From assembly GCA_963748925.1 (NCBI GenBank), contig CAVVKG010000009.1, positions 923,282 to 987,281 of the forward strand: DNA of 64,000 bases, written 5' to 3'. Positions 18,482-27,822 of this stretch are shown here, one piece after another (the first letter of the stretch is position 1; each line of letters starts with the position of its first letter). Origin of the DNA: Cryomorpha sp963748925 (GTDB lineage Bacteria > Bacteroidota > Bacteroidia > Flavobacteriales_D > Cryomorphaceae). Made by a program: the position numbers and the translations under genes. The notes beneath the pieces were generated by a model. It did no database searches. It was not told the origin of the DNA and was given only the letters and a program-made list of their open reading frames with translations.

Positions 18482-19648
18482 TTAGCTTTTTATTATCAAA
18501 TCTAAATTTTGAACCGCAAGTTCAGTAGAGCGGCCTTCGAAAGTGGAGTTAATCGTATCACAAAAGTACTTTGCCTGATCTCTATGAGCAGCAATGTCAA
18601 AGTCATCTTCCAGTGCTTTGAGCACATGCTCAAACCGAAAGTGGGTAGAGTCCAGTATTCCAGCTTTTAAAAATCCGTAGTAATCGAGTCCTTCTCCATC
18701 TGAGGCAAAGTATAAGGGGCGTCGCTTTAAAATAATGGCTTCAAGAAGTATGTTGCTATCTCCCGACACAATGGTGTGGCACCTCATAATAAAATCAAGT
18801 GCTGTTTCATCCTCGGGTTCAGAAATTGCCCACCCTGATTCAGAAAATTTTTTTCTGATGGATTGATCTACAGCAGGATGGAAGCGCAGGCTGAATGGTT
18901 TTTTTAGCCTTGTGAGTTCTTCGCAAAGTGCGAAATTCTGATCGAAATCATGACATATAATTCCCAGGCATACACCGATCAGCGGTCCCGGCTTTTCCAG
19001 ATCGCCTCGTTGAAGATATTTATCGTACTTCATCGTTCCGATTAGCTCAATTTTCGCGTTTGTGGGTCCGACTGCCAGATACTTGGCTTTAGCATCCTCG
19101 CCTTCAAGAAATGCATAGTCTACATCCAGAGGTGGAAATTTATCGCTAACGGAGGCATGCTGTATATAAACCGTTTTAATACCTGCCGTTTTTGCGGCCA
19201 CGAAGCCTACCTGGCTCATCCCCGAATGATCGTTTGAAGCGATATAATATTTAAGATTTTTTGATTTACTAAAAATGCTGAGTAAATGCCGGTACTGTCC
19301 CAGTCGCAAGTGAAAATTGTAATAGCGTGATCTAAAAACCGTTTTGTGATAACCCTTTAGTGTGTAATACCAGCGTATTAAATCTACCGAATATTGGAGG
19401 GATAGCCGGTGGTAATAAAGGACGTCAGGCTGGTTGGGAAAGAAATCAGGGTTTTCACCTATTGTCTCTGCCTTTTCGGCAAATGCGGCAATAAGCGGTT
19501 TTAGCGCTTCGCGTTGGTTTATTGTGTTGTAACAAAAAACGATCGGCCTCTCAATTTCCCGGGCTTCAAAATGCGCTTTGGGGTTATTGCGAGCAGCTTT
19601 TCTTTTTGCAATTAAATCCTTGATGATTTCAGAAAAAGTAACGCGCAA
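18482..19648 (-). CDS. Putative GT-B-fold glycosyltransferase / capsule-polysaccharide-type transferase
   Basis: A 388-residue protein with features of GT-B transferases of the CDP-glycerol/polysialyl-type group: YYIASNDHSGMSQVGF near 135, KTVYIQHASVSD near 162 (a conserved His in a 'QHG/QHA' motif), LRFHPAVDQ near 260 (RxHP), and SGDSNILLEAIILKRRPLYF near 300, the nucleotide-binding 'S-x-x-LLEA' element. It probably acts in surface polysaccharide synthesis, in keeping with the Wzm/Wzt exporter one gene upstream. The start is uncertain: the frame opens with TTG at 19648, and it remains open for about 105 bases upstream (reading FISLDRINFWKPLNRKIPAL) without any ATG. That looks protein-like and may mean a non-standard or damaged start. 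Confidence 0.6.
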   Translation of the reverse strand: MRVTFSEIIKDLIAKRKAARNNPKAHFEAREIERPIVFCYNTINQREALKPLIAAFAEKAETIGENPDFFPNQPDVLYYHRLSLQYSVDLIRWYYTLKGYHKTVFRSRYYNFHLRLGQYRHLLSIFSKSKNLKYYIASNDHSGMSQVGFVAAKTAGIKTVYIQHASVSDKFPPLDVDYAFLEGEDAKAKYLAVGPTNAKIELIGTMKYDKYLQRGDLEKPGPLIGVCLGIICHDFDQNFALCEELTRLKKPFSLRFHPAVDQSIRKKFSESGWAISEPEDETALDFIMRCHTIVSGDSNILLEAIILKRRPLYFASDGEGLDYYGFLKAGILDSTHFRFEHVLKALEDDFDIAAHRDQAKYFCDTINSTFEGRSTELAVQNLDLIIKS

Positions 19649-19823
19649 GGCCGGAATTTTTCTATTCAGTGGTTTCCAGAAATTAATCCTGTCAAGAGAT
19701 ATGAAAGTTTCCTTTTTGATTACACAATAAATTGAAGGACCAAACTTAAGCGTTTAAAAGTAAAATTGGTTAGTTTGAAAGACCTAGTTTATAGAGGCGA
19801 TACATTCTTTTATAAACGCTTTT

Positions 19824-20321
19824 TCAAAAAGAAACGACTAAACCAAGGCCATTCCCGGTAAAGGCGAGCTTATAATCAATAGGTTTGTAATCACTCATGT
19901 TGAGCCTGCTATTGTAATGCTCAACGGCGATTTTAGATCGATTTTTATAATCGATAATAAAAGGTATTGAGCATGCTATGAAAATGCCGCCCACCGTCAG
20001 AAGGCCATAACTCAACTCTTTACCTGAAACCGATGATCCGATTGCCCAGCCCACCACGCCGCCTCCAATTGTTCCGAATATTATCGCTAAGTCATAATGG
20101 TTTTTGGCTTTTTTCATTTGTCTATAAGCTACAGGATTTGATTCAGTTAATTCCAGCAACTGTTTTGGCGAAAGCCTGGTGTTATTGTATTTATAAACTC
20201 CTTTTTTATGGGTTATTTCTATAGGTCGCTGATTTTGCTGAGCTAGCAGTTGACCATTAAATATGGATAAAAACCCCAATAAGCCAATGGTTAAAATCTT
20301 GGGGAGAAATGTCATGATCAA
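19824..20321 (-). CDS. Hypothetical envelope protein with signal peptide and two membrane helices
   Basis: A 165-residue protein of unknown family. Signal peptide at about 1-28 (ending LLAQQ); a middle segment HKKGVYKYNNTRLSPKQLLELTESNPVAYR shortened to 'YKYNNTRLSPKQLLEL', a motif seen in Bacteroidota membrane proteins of unknown function; and two hydrophobic segments (about 78-100, glycine-rich, and 105-125). The C-terminus ends in Phe (GLGLVVSF). The start could be the ATG at 20321 or two codons later at 20315. It is flanked by non-coding gaps of 152 and 175 bases with no recognisable element, between the ABC exporter and the glycosyltransferase. Confidence 0.5.
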   Translation of the reverse strand: MIMTFLPKILTIGLLGFLSIFNGQLLAQQNQRPIEITHKKGVYKYNNTRLSPKQLLELTESNPVAYRQMKKAKNHYDLAIIFGTIGGGVVGWAIGSSVSGKELSYGLLTVGGIFIACSIPFIIDYKNRSKIAVEHYNSRLNMSDYKPIDYKLAFTGNGLGLVVSF

Positions 20322-20473
20322 ATTGGATTAAGTAGTTTTCCTATTCGAAATATACTTAGAATTTTCCAGCTAAGATAAGAGTGGTGCATTCGAGTGGCTC
20401 GATTTTCTCTTTAAAGATTTGGGAAATATCTTACTAGAATTCCAATCGGTTGCGAATGGGTATTTGAGGTCAG

Positions 20474-21712
20474 CTACACCACATCGCACGTACCCGGCAG
20501 GTAAACCACCGCGGGCACATAGCCAAGGCCGGTGCTGGCCTTCATGGTAAATTTACTCCAGTATCGAAACACTCCGAGCAAGTTCCATTTAGAATTTACC
20601 GGGTCGCGTTGCTGGATAAAAACGGTAACCGAATATTCTCCATCTATAAAGATACTATCGGGAATAGTGATTTTGAGGTTGTGAAGATCCCGGTCGTTCT
20701 TAATCGCTTCCTGAAATTGAAAGCTGTCGTAAATTCCTACAATCTTTAAATCTTTATCGGTAATCTGAAGCTTTACGTGAAACCACTCTACTGAGGGCTT
20801 AACTTTAAGCGATAAATCAATATTGATATCATCGCGGTAATCAATAGCCGGAAGAATTCTAGACGGATCGTTGGCATATTTCGCGGAAGCGTGAATCTTC
20901 ATGTTCTCTACAGTCGCGAACTCATCATACTCCACACGCTGCTTATCGCCTGCAAAAAGGTTGAAATACCGCTCTATCCCATCAGTGATATTGTCGCCAT
21001 AGTAATCTACCACGCCACCTTCCATCAAAAGCACTTTGTTGGTGATATTTGCAATATGGGGCATGGAGTGACTCACAAATATCACTGCTGCATCGCGCAT
21101 AATGGAGTTAATCTTATTAAAAGATTTAATCTTAAAGCCTGAATCGCCCACTGCCAATACTTCATCGAGAATAAGCACATCTGGCTTCATATGCGCAGCA
21201 ACAGAGAAACCAAGCCTTACCTTCATCCCCGAGCTGTAATACTGCACCGGTGTGTCGATAAACTTCTCCATCTCCGAAAAGTCGATTATTTCTTCGAGCA
21301 ATCCATCAATTTCTTTCTTGTTGAGCCCAAGAACAGAGCCGTTGTTGTATATGTTTTCGCGGCCAGTAAGAATTGGGTTAAAGCCTGATCCAAGTTCGAT
21401 TAGCGCACCAATGCGTCCATACATCTCAATTCTGCCTTTGTCGGGCTTAATCAAACCATTGAGCATTTTAAGCAAGGTGCTTTTACCGGCACCGTTCCTG
21501 CCAATTAAACCCAGGCACTCACCGCGTTTCAATTCAAAATTAATGTCTTTTACAGCCCAAAACTCCTTATTGCGCAGCTGCACATCATCTTGCTTATTTT
21601 TACCTACAAACTCAGCACCGAGATCCTTCACGCCATACCAGAGGCTGGTCTTTAGGTCTCGGCAAAATTTCTTTGCCAGATGCTCTACACGTACTAAAGT
21701 TTCCTCTGCCAT
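20474..21712 (-). CDS. Polysaccharide ABC exporter, ATP-binding subunit (Wzt/TagH type)
   Basis: A 412-residue ATPase that drives export of a lipid-linked surface polysaccharide. The nucleotide-binding domain (about 1-250) has Walker A GLIGRNGAGKSTLL, the Q-loop region ELGSGFNPILTGRENIY typical of the Wzt/TagH group, signature YSSGMKVRLGFSVAAH, Walker B VLILDEVLAVGD and the switch His in FVSHSM. A C-terminal beta-sandwich (about 270-412) corresponds to the Wzt C-terminal domain, which in some O-antigen systems recognises the modified polymer end, suggesting that polymer length or capping controls export. It starts two bases after the permease stop, so they form one operon. Gene names wzt or tagH fit by family; the exported polymer is unknown. 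Confidence 0.88.
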   Translation of the reverse strand: MAEETLVRVEHLAKKFCRDLKTSLWYGVKDLGAEFVGKNKQDDVQLRNKEFWAVKDINFELKRGECLGLIGRNGAGKSTLLKMLNGLIKPDKGRIEMYGRIGALIELGSGFNPILTGRENIYNNGSVLGLNKKEIDGLLEEIIDFSEMEKFIDTPVQYYSSGMKVRLGFSVAAHMKPDVLILDEVLAVGDSGFKIKSFNKINSIMRDAAVIFVSHSMPHIANITNKVLLMEGGVVDYYGDNITDGIERYFNLFAGDKQRVEYDEFATVENMKIHASAKYANDPSRILPAIDYRDDINIDLSLKVKPSVEWFHVKLQITDKDLKIVGIYDSFQFQEAIKNDRDLHNLKITIPDSIFIDGEYSVTVFIQQRDPVNSKWNLLGVFRYWSKFTMKASTGLGYVPAVVYLPGTCDVV

Positions 21713-21714
21713 AA

Positions 21715-22569
21715 TTAAGCGTTCATTCTTTCAATAAGTATAGGTAAAGCCAGGCGGTATGCGATAAACATAAATGCCAGAACGAATAAATTTATGGCAT
21801 TGATTACAATAAATTCAGGGACAAAATCGCCCATGGAACCGGTAAGCCAGCTACGCGAAGTTTCCACAAGCGGTGTAAGCGGGTTGGCCCGGATAACATC
21901 TGCCATAAGCCCTTCTTTGGGAATGGCATATATAACCGGAGCGAAGTACATTAAAAACTGCATGACTAAAGGCAATCCTTTACTTATATCTGTATAAAGT
22001 GTGCTTATCGGTGTAAGCATCAGACCCAGAGTTGTTCCTACCAGTACCATCGAAAGCATAGCCAGAGGAAAAAACAGTAAGGTATATCCTCCGAAATAAC
22101 CCAGAAATGCGAGAGCGATAACCAAAATAATCGTTTTAATACCTGCATTAAAAAGCGATTGATACACAGCCGACATAATTATGGCTTCGCGCGGAAAATT
22201 CACCTTTGCCAATACGGACTTGTTTTGCGTTGTCAGATTTATTGGCGACTGCATGCTTTCCAAGAACATGGCCCAAATCATGGTGCCCGTAAAAACATAA
22301 ATCGGGTAGGGAAGGCTGGTCGATTCGCCCAGTGAAACAATCCCGCTGGCATTTAGTAGAATCCACGTAAGTGTATTGGCAATGGGAATGATAAATGCCC
22401 ATAAGATGCCTAAAAAACTCTGGCGGTAAAGTGCCTTGATGTCGCGAATAGTAAGCCGCTTTGCGAGATCCTGCCCCTTGCGAATATCCTTCAGCATATC
22501 CTTCATCATTCTCCAGGGGTTCTGGATATTTGATTGGGAAGTGTAAACGCGTTTTTCCAATTGGCTCAT
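21715..22569 (-). CDS. Polysaccharide ABC exporter, permease subunit (Wzm/TagG type)
   Basis: A 284-residue ABC-2-type membrane permease, partner of the adjacent ATPase. An amphipathic N-terminal stretch (LAKRLTIRDIKALYRQSFLG) precedes six hydrophobic segments between about residues 55 and 275, the pattern of Wzm/TagG. The chosen ATG at 22569 (MSQLEKRVYTSQ) replaces a longer frame from 22608 whose extra 13 residues look accidental. The gene ends two bases before the ATPase gene begins. A ligase or polymerase is not visible nearby, but a glycosyltransferase-like gene lies further downstream. Assignment to O-antigen, capsule or teichoic-acid-like polymer cannot be made. Confidence 0.87.
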   Translation of the reverse strand: MSQLEKRVYTSQSNIQNPWRMMKDMLKDIRKGQDLAKRLTIRDIKALYRQSFLGILWAFIIPIANTLTWILLNASGIVSLGESTSLPYPIYVFTGTMIWAMFLESMQSPINLTTQNKSVLAKVNFPREAIIMSAVYQSLFNAGIKTIILVIALAFLGYFGGYTLLFFPLAMLSMVLVGTTLGLMLTPISTLYTDISKGLPLVMQFLMYFAPVIYAIPKEGLMADVIRANPLTPLVETSRSWLTGSMGDFVPEFIVINAINLFVLAFMFIAYRLALPILIERMNA

Positions 22570-22693
22570 TCTGAATAACAGGTTTTTGCAGGCGGCAAAT
22601 TTAACCAAATATTGTTGGCGATTTACATGGATTCGAGATGCTCATTTGGAGGTTAGGCAAACCATCCTTACAGATGCAATGCTTACGGCTGCG

Positions 22694-25021
22694 TTAAGAC
22701 ACAGGGGTCAATTTCGCAAATTTCAATAACAATTGTTTCTGACCTACCGATGGGAAAAATACCGTCGCTTTTTCATTCGGCGACTCACCTTCCACGTTTA
22801 ATACTTTACCTTTTCCAAATTTAGCATGCACCACTTGTGTGCCGGCAACGATTGTTCCCGATGCCGTAGCGGGTGGCGATGAAGCGTTTGGTACCTCGTT
22901 TACCCGTTTCAAATTACGCGGTACAGCTTGTCTGGGCGCAGCCGATTTCTCTGGTTTTTCCTTGCGCTGAAAATTACGGCTGCTTCCGCTATTGCTGCTC
23001 ATTCCGCTCCATGAATTTGCGCCAAAACCAGTTTCTCTTTCCTGATATGGGGCATCCAGTTTTTCGGGAACTTCGAGATATTGAGGGTCTATTTCTTCAA
23101 TAAAGCGACTTGGCTCAGAGTGATTCAGTGTGCCGTATCTATAACGCGACATGGCATAAGTAAGAGTCGTTTTATGCTCAGCACGCGTCAGTGCCACATA
23201 AAATAGGCGGCGTTCTTCTTCAAGCTCACTTCTATCGCTTAGTGATAATTGCGATGGAAAAAGATTCTCTTCCAACCCCACGATATACACGTGTGGAAAC
23301 TCAAGTCCTTTGGAAGCGTGTATTGTCATCAGGCTTACCTTGTCGTTGTCGTCATCGTTCTGATCGGCATCGGTGAGCAGGGCTACATCAACTAGAAAGT
23401 CGCTAAGGTGTGGCTTCTCGCCGTTAAATTCAGGCAGGTCACTTTCGGTAAATTCTTTAATACCGTTGAGCAACTCCTGAATGTTCTCGAAGCGTGTTAG
23501 GCCTTCGGGTGTTTTGTCAGCATAAAGTTCGCGCATCAACCCGGTAGATTTTGCGATATGCTCGGCCATAGAGAATGCATCGAGGGTTTCAAGTTGTGCT
23601 CTAAAGCTCTTGATCATCGTTACAAAATCGGCCAGCTTATTTTTGGTTCCGCTATTTACCGGAAGGGATTTAAGTTCTTGAGAAATAACTTCCCATGGGC
23701 TTATCTGATTTTCTGCGGCCGCGATAGTAATTTTTTCGAGTGTGGTTTTTCCTATACCGCGAGCAGGATAGTTTATAACGCGCTTCAGTGATTCTTCGTC
23801 TTTAGGATTTGCCGTAAGGCGAAAATAACCCAGTAAATCTTTTACCTCTTTACGCTGATAAAATGAGAGACCACCGTAAATGCGGTAAGGGATATTGAGT
23901 TTGCGTAAAGCCTCCTCCATGGCCCGGCTTTGCGAATTGGTGCGGTACAAAATCGCAAAACTCTTATTAGCCATCTGCTTGTTGCTACGATCTCTAAAAA
24001 TGTCGTTGGCTACAAAAAGCCCTTCTTCGTTGTCGCTTAGCGAGCGATTTACTCTGATTACATCGCCGTCGACATTATCCGTCCAAACCTTTTTCTTGAT
24101 CTGGTCGCGGTTTTTACCAATTACGCTGTTGGCCGCAGCCACAATTGTTTTAGTTGAGCGGTAATTTTGCTCCAACTTGAAGAGCTTATAATCGGGGTAG
24201 TCGTTTTTGAAATTGAGAATGTTCTGAATATTCGCACCGCGAAATCCATAAATACTCTGCGCATCATCGCCTACAACACAAAGGTTTTCGTTGAGGGCAG
24301 CAAGCTTCTTAACAATAAGGTATTGGCTGAAATTTGTATCCTGGTACTCATCCACCAGCAGGTACTTAAACTTGTGCTGGTATTTGTGGAGCACATCTGG
24401 AAAATCGCGAAGCAGCACATTTGTTTTGTACAGCAGATCGTCAAAGTCCATAGCGCCCGATTTAAATAAGCGCAAATTGTATTCGTAATATACCTCAACC
24501 AGTTTTGTACGACCGCCCATTTCGTCATCGCTCATAATTTCAGCGTTTTCGCGGTAAGCTTTCGGAGAAATCAGGTTGTTTTTTGCTTTTGATATGCGGC
24601 TTTGTACAAATCCTACCTTATACAATTTGTCGTCAAGCGCCTTTTCTTTAATAATGGTTTTGAGCAAGCTTTTGCTGTCAGCACTGTCGTAAATGGAAAA
24701 ATTAGAGGGGTAGTTGAGTTTTTCGGCCTCGACACGCAAAATGCGGGCAAAAATACTGTGAAAAGTACCCATCCAGATATTGCGCGCCTCAGTACCGCCA
24801 ATTACTTTAGCGATACGCTCTTTCATTTCGCGGGCTGCCTTATTGGTAAAGGTGAGCGATAGAATATTAAACGGGTCCACACCTTTATTAATCAGGTGTG
24901 CAATGCGGTAAGTAAGTACCCGCGTTTTACCTGATCCTGCGCCGGCTATTACCATGCACGGGCCTTCGGTTTGTTCTACAGCTGCTCTTTGTGCGGGGTT
25001 TAATTGCTCTAAGTAATCCAT
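22694..25021 (-). CDS. pcrA: ATP-dependent DNA helicase PcrA/UvrD
   Basis: A 775-residue superfamily-1A 3'-5' DNA helicase for nucleotide excision and mismatch repair and for clearing replication obstacles. Motifs in order: Q-motif LNPAQRAAVE, Walker A AGAGSGKTRVLTYR, motif Ia LTFTNKAAREMKERI, motif II LLVDEYQDTN, motif III VGDDAQSIYGFRGA, motif IV LEQNYRST, motif V SLMTIHASKGLEFPHVYIVGLEE and motif VI RRLFYVALTRAE. The C-terminal tail (about 660-775) is flexible, then ends in the Tudor-like module typical of PcrA (VVHAKFGKGKVLNVEG). The start is divergent from lysA. Length and motifs are complete. Confidence 0.95.
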   Translation of the reverse strand: MDYLEQLNPAQRAAVEQTEGPCMVIAGAGSGKTRVLTYRIAHLINKGVDPFNILSLTFTNKAAREMKERIAKVIGGTEARNIWMGTFHSIFARILRVEAEKLNYPSNFSIYDSADSKSLLKTIIKEKALDDKLYKVGFVQSRISKAKNNLISPKAYRENAEIMSDDEMGGRTKLVEVYYEYNLRLFKSGAMDFDDLLYKTNVLLRDFPDVLHKYQHKFKYLLVDEYQDTNFSQYLIVKKLAALNENLCVVGDDAQSIYGFRGANIQNILNFKNDYPDYKLFKLEQNYRSTKTIVAAANSVIGKNRDQIKKKVWTDNVDGDVIRVNRSLSDNEEGLFVANDIFRDRSNKQMANKSFAILYRTNSQSRAMEEALRKLNIPYRIYGGLSFYQRKEVKDLLGYFRLTANPKDEESLKRVINYPARGIGKTTLEKITIAAAENQISPWEVISQELKSLPVNSGTKNKLADFVTMIKSFRAQLETLDAFSMAEHIAKSTGLMRELYADKTPEGLTRFENIQELLNGIKEFTESDLPEFNGEKPHLSDFLVDVALLTDADQNDDDNDKVSLMTIHASKGLEFPHVYIVGLEENLFPSQLSLSDRSELEEERRLFYVALTRAEHKTTLTYAMSRYRYGTLNHSEPSRFIEEIDPQYLEVPEKLDAPYQERETGFGANSWSGMSSNSGSSRNFQRKEKPEKSAAPRQAVPRNLKRVNEVPNASSPPATASGTIVAGTQVVHAKFGKGKVLNVEGESPNEKATVFFPSVGQKQLLLKFAKLTPVS

Positions 25022-25163
25022 TACTGCAAAAATATGAAATCTATGTTAGGAACGATTATTCTGATAGCTTCATTTCTCAGCTTAAATTTTCTGGATTATA
25101 CACTTTTTGCGGGCTGATATGGTTACTTTTTAATTCTATTGCTTTTTTAAGGTGCTATTCAAG

Positions 25164-25171
25164 TATATTTG
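25164..25171 (+). promoter_or_regulatory. Probable -7 box of lysA
   Basis: TATATTTG matches TAnnTTTG and lies 17 bases before the ATG at 25189. A TTG at 25139-25141 sits 22 bases upstream as a possible -33 element. The box lies inside the long upstream open frame, which argues that translation starts at 25189 or 25210 rather than at 24991. Confidence 0.55.
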
Positions 25172-25188
25172 GCGTTTCAATTTTTTTC

Positions 25189-26415
25189 ATGAGAGATTCA
25201 AACACACCAATGACAATAGGAGGAGTATCAGCGATACAGCTCGTTAAAGACTTCGGATCACCGGTATACGTTTATGACAGCGCTATAATGGAGCGTCAAT
25301 ATAAACGCCTAAAAAAGGCTTTTGGTAAATCTAAAATGAAAATAAATTATGCCTGTAAGGCTTTAAATAATATTAACGTGCTCCGTTTTTTTAAAGATCT
25401 CGGGAGCGGTCTGGATACAGTGTCTATTCAGGAGGTGCGTCTGGGACTTTATGCCGGCTATAAGCCTCAGGATATTATTTTCACTCCCAATGGTGTATCT
25501 ATTTCAGAAATTTCTGAAGCGGTGGAGCTGGGTGTGCGGATTAATATTGACAACCTCAGTGTCCTGGAGCAGTTTGGTGCCTTATACGGAAATGGTTATC
25601 CGGTTTGTATCCGTATCAATCCGCATATAAATGCCGGAGGCCATTCAAAAATTTCTGTCGGCCATATTGATTCAAAATTTGGAATAAGCATACATCAAAT
25701 TCGCCATTTGGAGAGGCTGGTTAAAAGTCTGAATATAAAAGTAGAAGGTTTGCACATGCACACCGGAAGCGATATTCTGGAGGTGGATGTTTTCCTGCGT
25801 GGAGCAGAGTTGTTGCTCTCTGTAGCCGAGAATTTTAAAGACTTAAAATCGATCGATTTTGGAAGTGGTTTTAAAGTGGCTTACAAGCCAAATGATATCA
25901 GTACCGATATTGAAGAGCTTGGTAAAAAAATGTCCCAAATGTTTGCTGAATTTTGCAAGTTATACGGACGAGAGCTAGAAATTGAGTTTGAGCCGGGGAA
26001 ATTTCTGGTAAGTGAATCCGGTTTTTTCCTCTGCACAGTAAACGCTACAAAGCAAACTACAGCCACGGTTTTTGCACAGCTTGATTCAGGTTTAAATCAC
26101 CTGATCAGACCCATGTTTTACGATGCTTATCATCACATTACCAATGCCAGTAATCCCAAAGGGAAAAAGCGGGTTTACTCTGTGGTAGGATACATCTGCG
26201 AAACAGATACTTTCGCAAATGACCGTCAAATCGAAGAGATTCGAGAAGGAGATGTTGTGGCTTTTCACAATGCCGGTGCCTATTGTTTTACAATGAGCAA
26301 TAACTACAACAGTCGTTTTCGACCTGCAGAAGTGCTAATTGTTGATGGCGAGCCGCATCTCATTACAAAAAGGGAGACTCTTGAAGATTTATTGAGAAAT
26401 CAGGTGGAGCTGTAA
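25189..26415 (+). CDS. lysA: Diaminopimelate decarboxylase
   Basis: PLP-dependent fold-III decarboxylase, last step of lysine synthesis (meso-diaminopimelate to lysine). The PLP lysine lies in INYACKALNN (about residue 48); other landmarks are GLDTVSIQEVRLGL, HINAGGHSKISVGHIDSKFG, HMHTGSDI, the phosphate-binding IDFGSGFKV, FEPGKFLV and the substrate-site CETDTFA / NAGAYCFTMSNNYN. I choose the ATG at 25189 (408 residues), with 25210 (MTIGGVSAIQLV) as an alternative. A longer frame from 24991 overlaps the divergent pcrA start and has a non-protein-like leader, so it is unlikely. The gene stands alone, convergent with the permease gene downstream. Confidence 0.92.
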   Translation: MRDSNTPMTIGGVSAIQLVKDFGSPVYVYDSAIMERQYKRLKKAFGKSKMKINYACKALNNINVLRFFKDLGSGLDTVSIQEVRLGLYAGYKPQDIIFTPNGVSISEISEAVELGVRINIDNLSVLEQFGALYGNGYPVCIRINPHINAGGHSKISVGHIDSKFGISIHQIRHLERLVKSLNIKVEGLHMHTGSDILEVDVFLRGAELLLSVAENFKDLKSIDFGSGFKVAYKPNDISTDIEELGKKMSQMFAEFCKLYGRELEIEFEPGKFLVSESGFFLCTVNATKQTTATVFAQLDSGLNHLIRPMFYDAYHHITNASNPKGKKRVYSVVGYICETDTFANDRQIEEIREGDVVAFHNAGAYCFTMSNNYNSRFRPAEVLIVDGEPHLITKRETLEDLLRNQVEL

Positions 26416-26461
26416 ACGTGGTGGATAATTTGAGACGAACTGCGGTTGTTTTGTCTGACTG

Positions 26462-27706
26462 TTATTCGTAACGCAGGGCATCAATAGGATCAAGAGCAGC
26501 AGCTTTTTTTGCAGGATAGTAACCACTAACCAATCCCACCAAAAAGCAAAGAACTACGCCGCCAATAATCCATTTCCATGGAATGATAAAGCTGCTGTCG
26601 ATAAATGCTGCAATAAGGTTTCCGCAGGCTATCCCAAAAATGATTCCCAGAAATCCACCTATCTGGCCAATCAAAATAGCTTCCATCAAAAACTGATTTC
26701 TGATTTTTTTAGCACTTGCGCCAATCGATTTCCGGATGCCAATTTCCTTGGTTCTTTCAGTTACAGAAACAAGCATAATATTCATCAACCCGATCGCCGC
26801 ACCCAATAGAGTTATAGCACCAATAATCGTTGCTATAATAACGATTAGCGAAATCTGACTGATAATCATGCTGGCCAAACTATCACTTTGGATAATGTCA
26901 AAGCTACTTGGCTCGCCCGGTCTGTCTTTGCGAATATTACGCAAAGGAACGATGGCTGCACTTTTTGCAGACTCCATATCCACAGCCCGTGAAGTTTGAA
27001 CATTGATTACATAATTGCTGTTTGACCCTAAAAAGTTGAGCCGCGCATTGGTAAGTGGTATCAAAACCTGATTGTCACCACCAAAACCAATGCTGTTACC
27101 TTTCGATTCTAAAACGCCAATAACAGTGTAGCGTTTACCTCCAATAAAAACACCCTGACCCAGTGGGTCGATCTTTCCCTCGTTAAAAAGTTTGTCGCTT
27201 ACATCCTTCCCGATAATAATAACCGGAAGTCCGTCCTTGTTTTCATCATTGGAGTATCCGCGTCCTTTCTCAAGATTATAGCCCGCAGTGGTTAAGTAAT
27301 CCTGACTTGTTCCGATTACCTGCACATTCGGATTCGTCTTTTCTGACTGATAACGCAGTTGAGCGTTGAAGCTTACCATAGAAGAAACCGCAGTTACCGC
27401 TGGGTAATCATATCTCTCCATAAAATCCATGGCTTCCTGGTAGCGAATCGGAGAATTTTGCTTCTCACGTTTCCCCTCGCGCCTGCCCATCAGGTTTCCG
27501 GCATTCGACTTGATATTAAATGTATTGGAACCCATCGCCGAAAAGTCGCTTTCAATTTTATTCTGAAGGGCATCAATAGATGTTAAAATACCAACCAAAG
27601 CGGTTATTCCCACCGCAATAATAAGCGCAGTAAGCGTTGCTCTAAGCATTTGGCCCCTGATAGAACGCAAAGCAATTTTTACATTTTCGAGATTGAAACG
27701 GGTCAC
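26462..27706 (-). CDS. MacB/FtsX-family ABC transporter permease
   Basis: A 414-residue inner-membrane protein of the MacB/LolC type. Architecture: one N-terminal transmembrane helix (about 20-42, TLTALIIAVGITALVGIL), a large periplasmic MacB core domain (about 45-270), then three C-terminal helices (about 285-310, 335-365, 380-400) forming the FtsX domain, with the conserved ERTKEIGIRKSIGASAKKI just after the second helix and a closing AAALDPIDALRYE. These permeases work mechanically with a separate MacB-like ATPase to move lipoproteins, peptides or drugs out of the periplasm. No ATPase partner is next to it, so it must be encoded elsewhere or be a stand-alone regulator-like permease. Divergent from aconitase. 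Confidence 0.88.
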   Translation of the reverse strand: MTRFNLENVKIALRSIRGQMLRATLTALIIAVGITALVGILTSIDALQNKIESDFSAMGSNTFNIKSNAGNLMGRREGKREKQNSPIRYQEAMDFMERYDYPAVTAVSSMVSFNAQLRYQSEKTNPNVQVIGTSQDYLTTAGYNLEKGRGYSNDENKDGLPVIIIGKDVSDKLFNEGKIDPLGQGVFIGGKRYTVIGVLESKGNSIGFGGDNQVLIPLTNARLNFLGSNSNYVINVQTSRAVDMESAKSAAIVPLRNIRKDRPGEPSSFDIIQSDSLASMIISQISLIVIIATIIGAITLLGAAIGLMNIMLVSVTERTKEIGIRKSIGASAKKIRNQFLMEAILIGQIGGFLGIIFGIACGNLIAAFIDSSFIIPWKWIIGGVVLCFLVGLVSGYYPAKKAAALDPIDALRYE

Positions 27707-27787
27707 TTCTTTTTTAGAATAAGTAAATACTTAAATGTAAAACTACGAATCTCTCGTATTACACTTTAACCGCTCATCATAATTTGG

Positions 27788-27795
27788 TATTTTCG
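27788..27795 (+). promoter_or_regulatory. Probable -7 box of aconitase
   Basis: TATTTTCG, one mismatch to TAnnTTTG, lies 27 bases before the aconitase ATG at 27823. It lies within the longer open frame starting at 27784, supporting the shorter start. Confidence 0.4.
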
Positions 27796-27822
27796 CGCCC
27801 ACTTTCAGATAAAACATACTTT

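Noticed and set aside
24991..25188. N-terminal extension of lysA
   Set aside because: It overlaps the divergent pcrA start, contains the likely lysA promoter, and its residues do not resemble a decarboxylase N-terminus.
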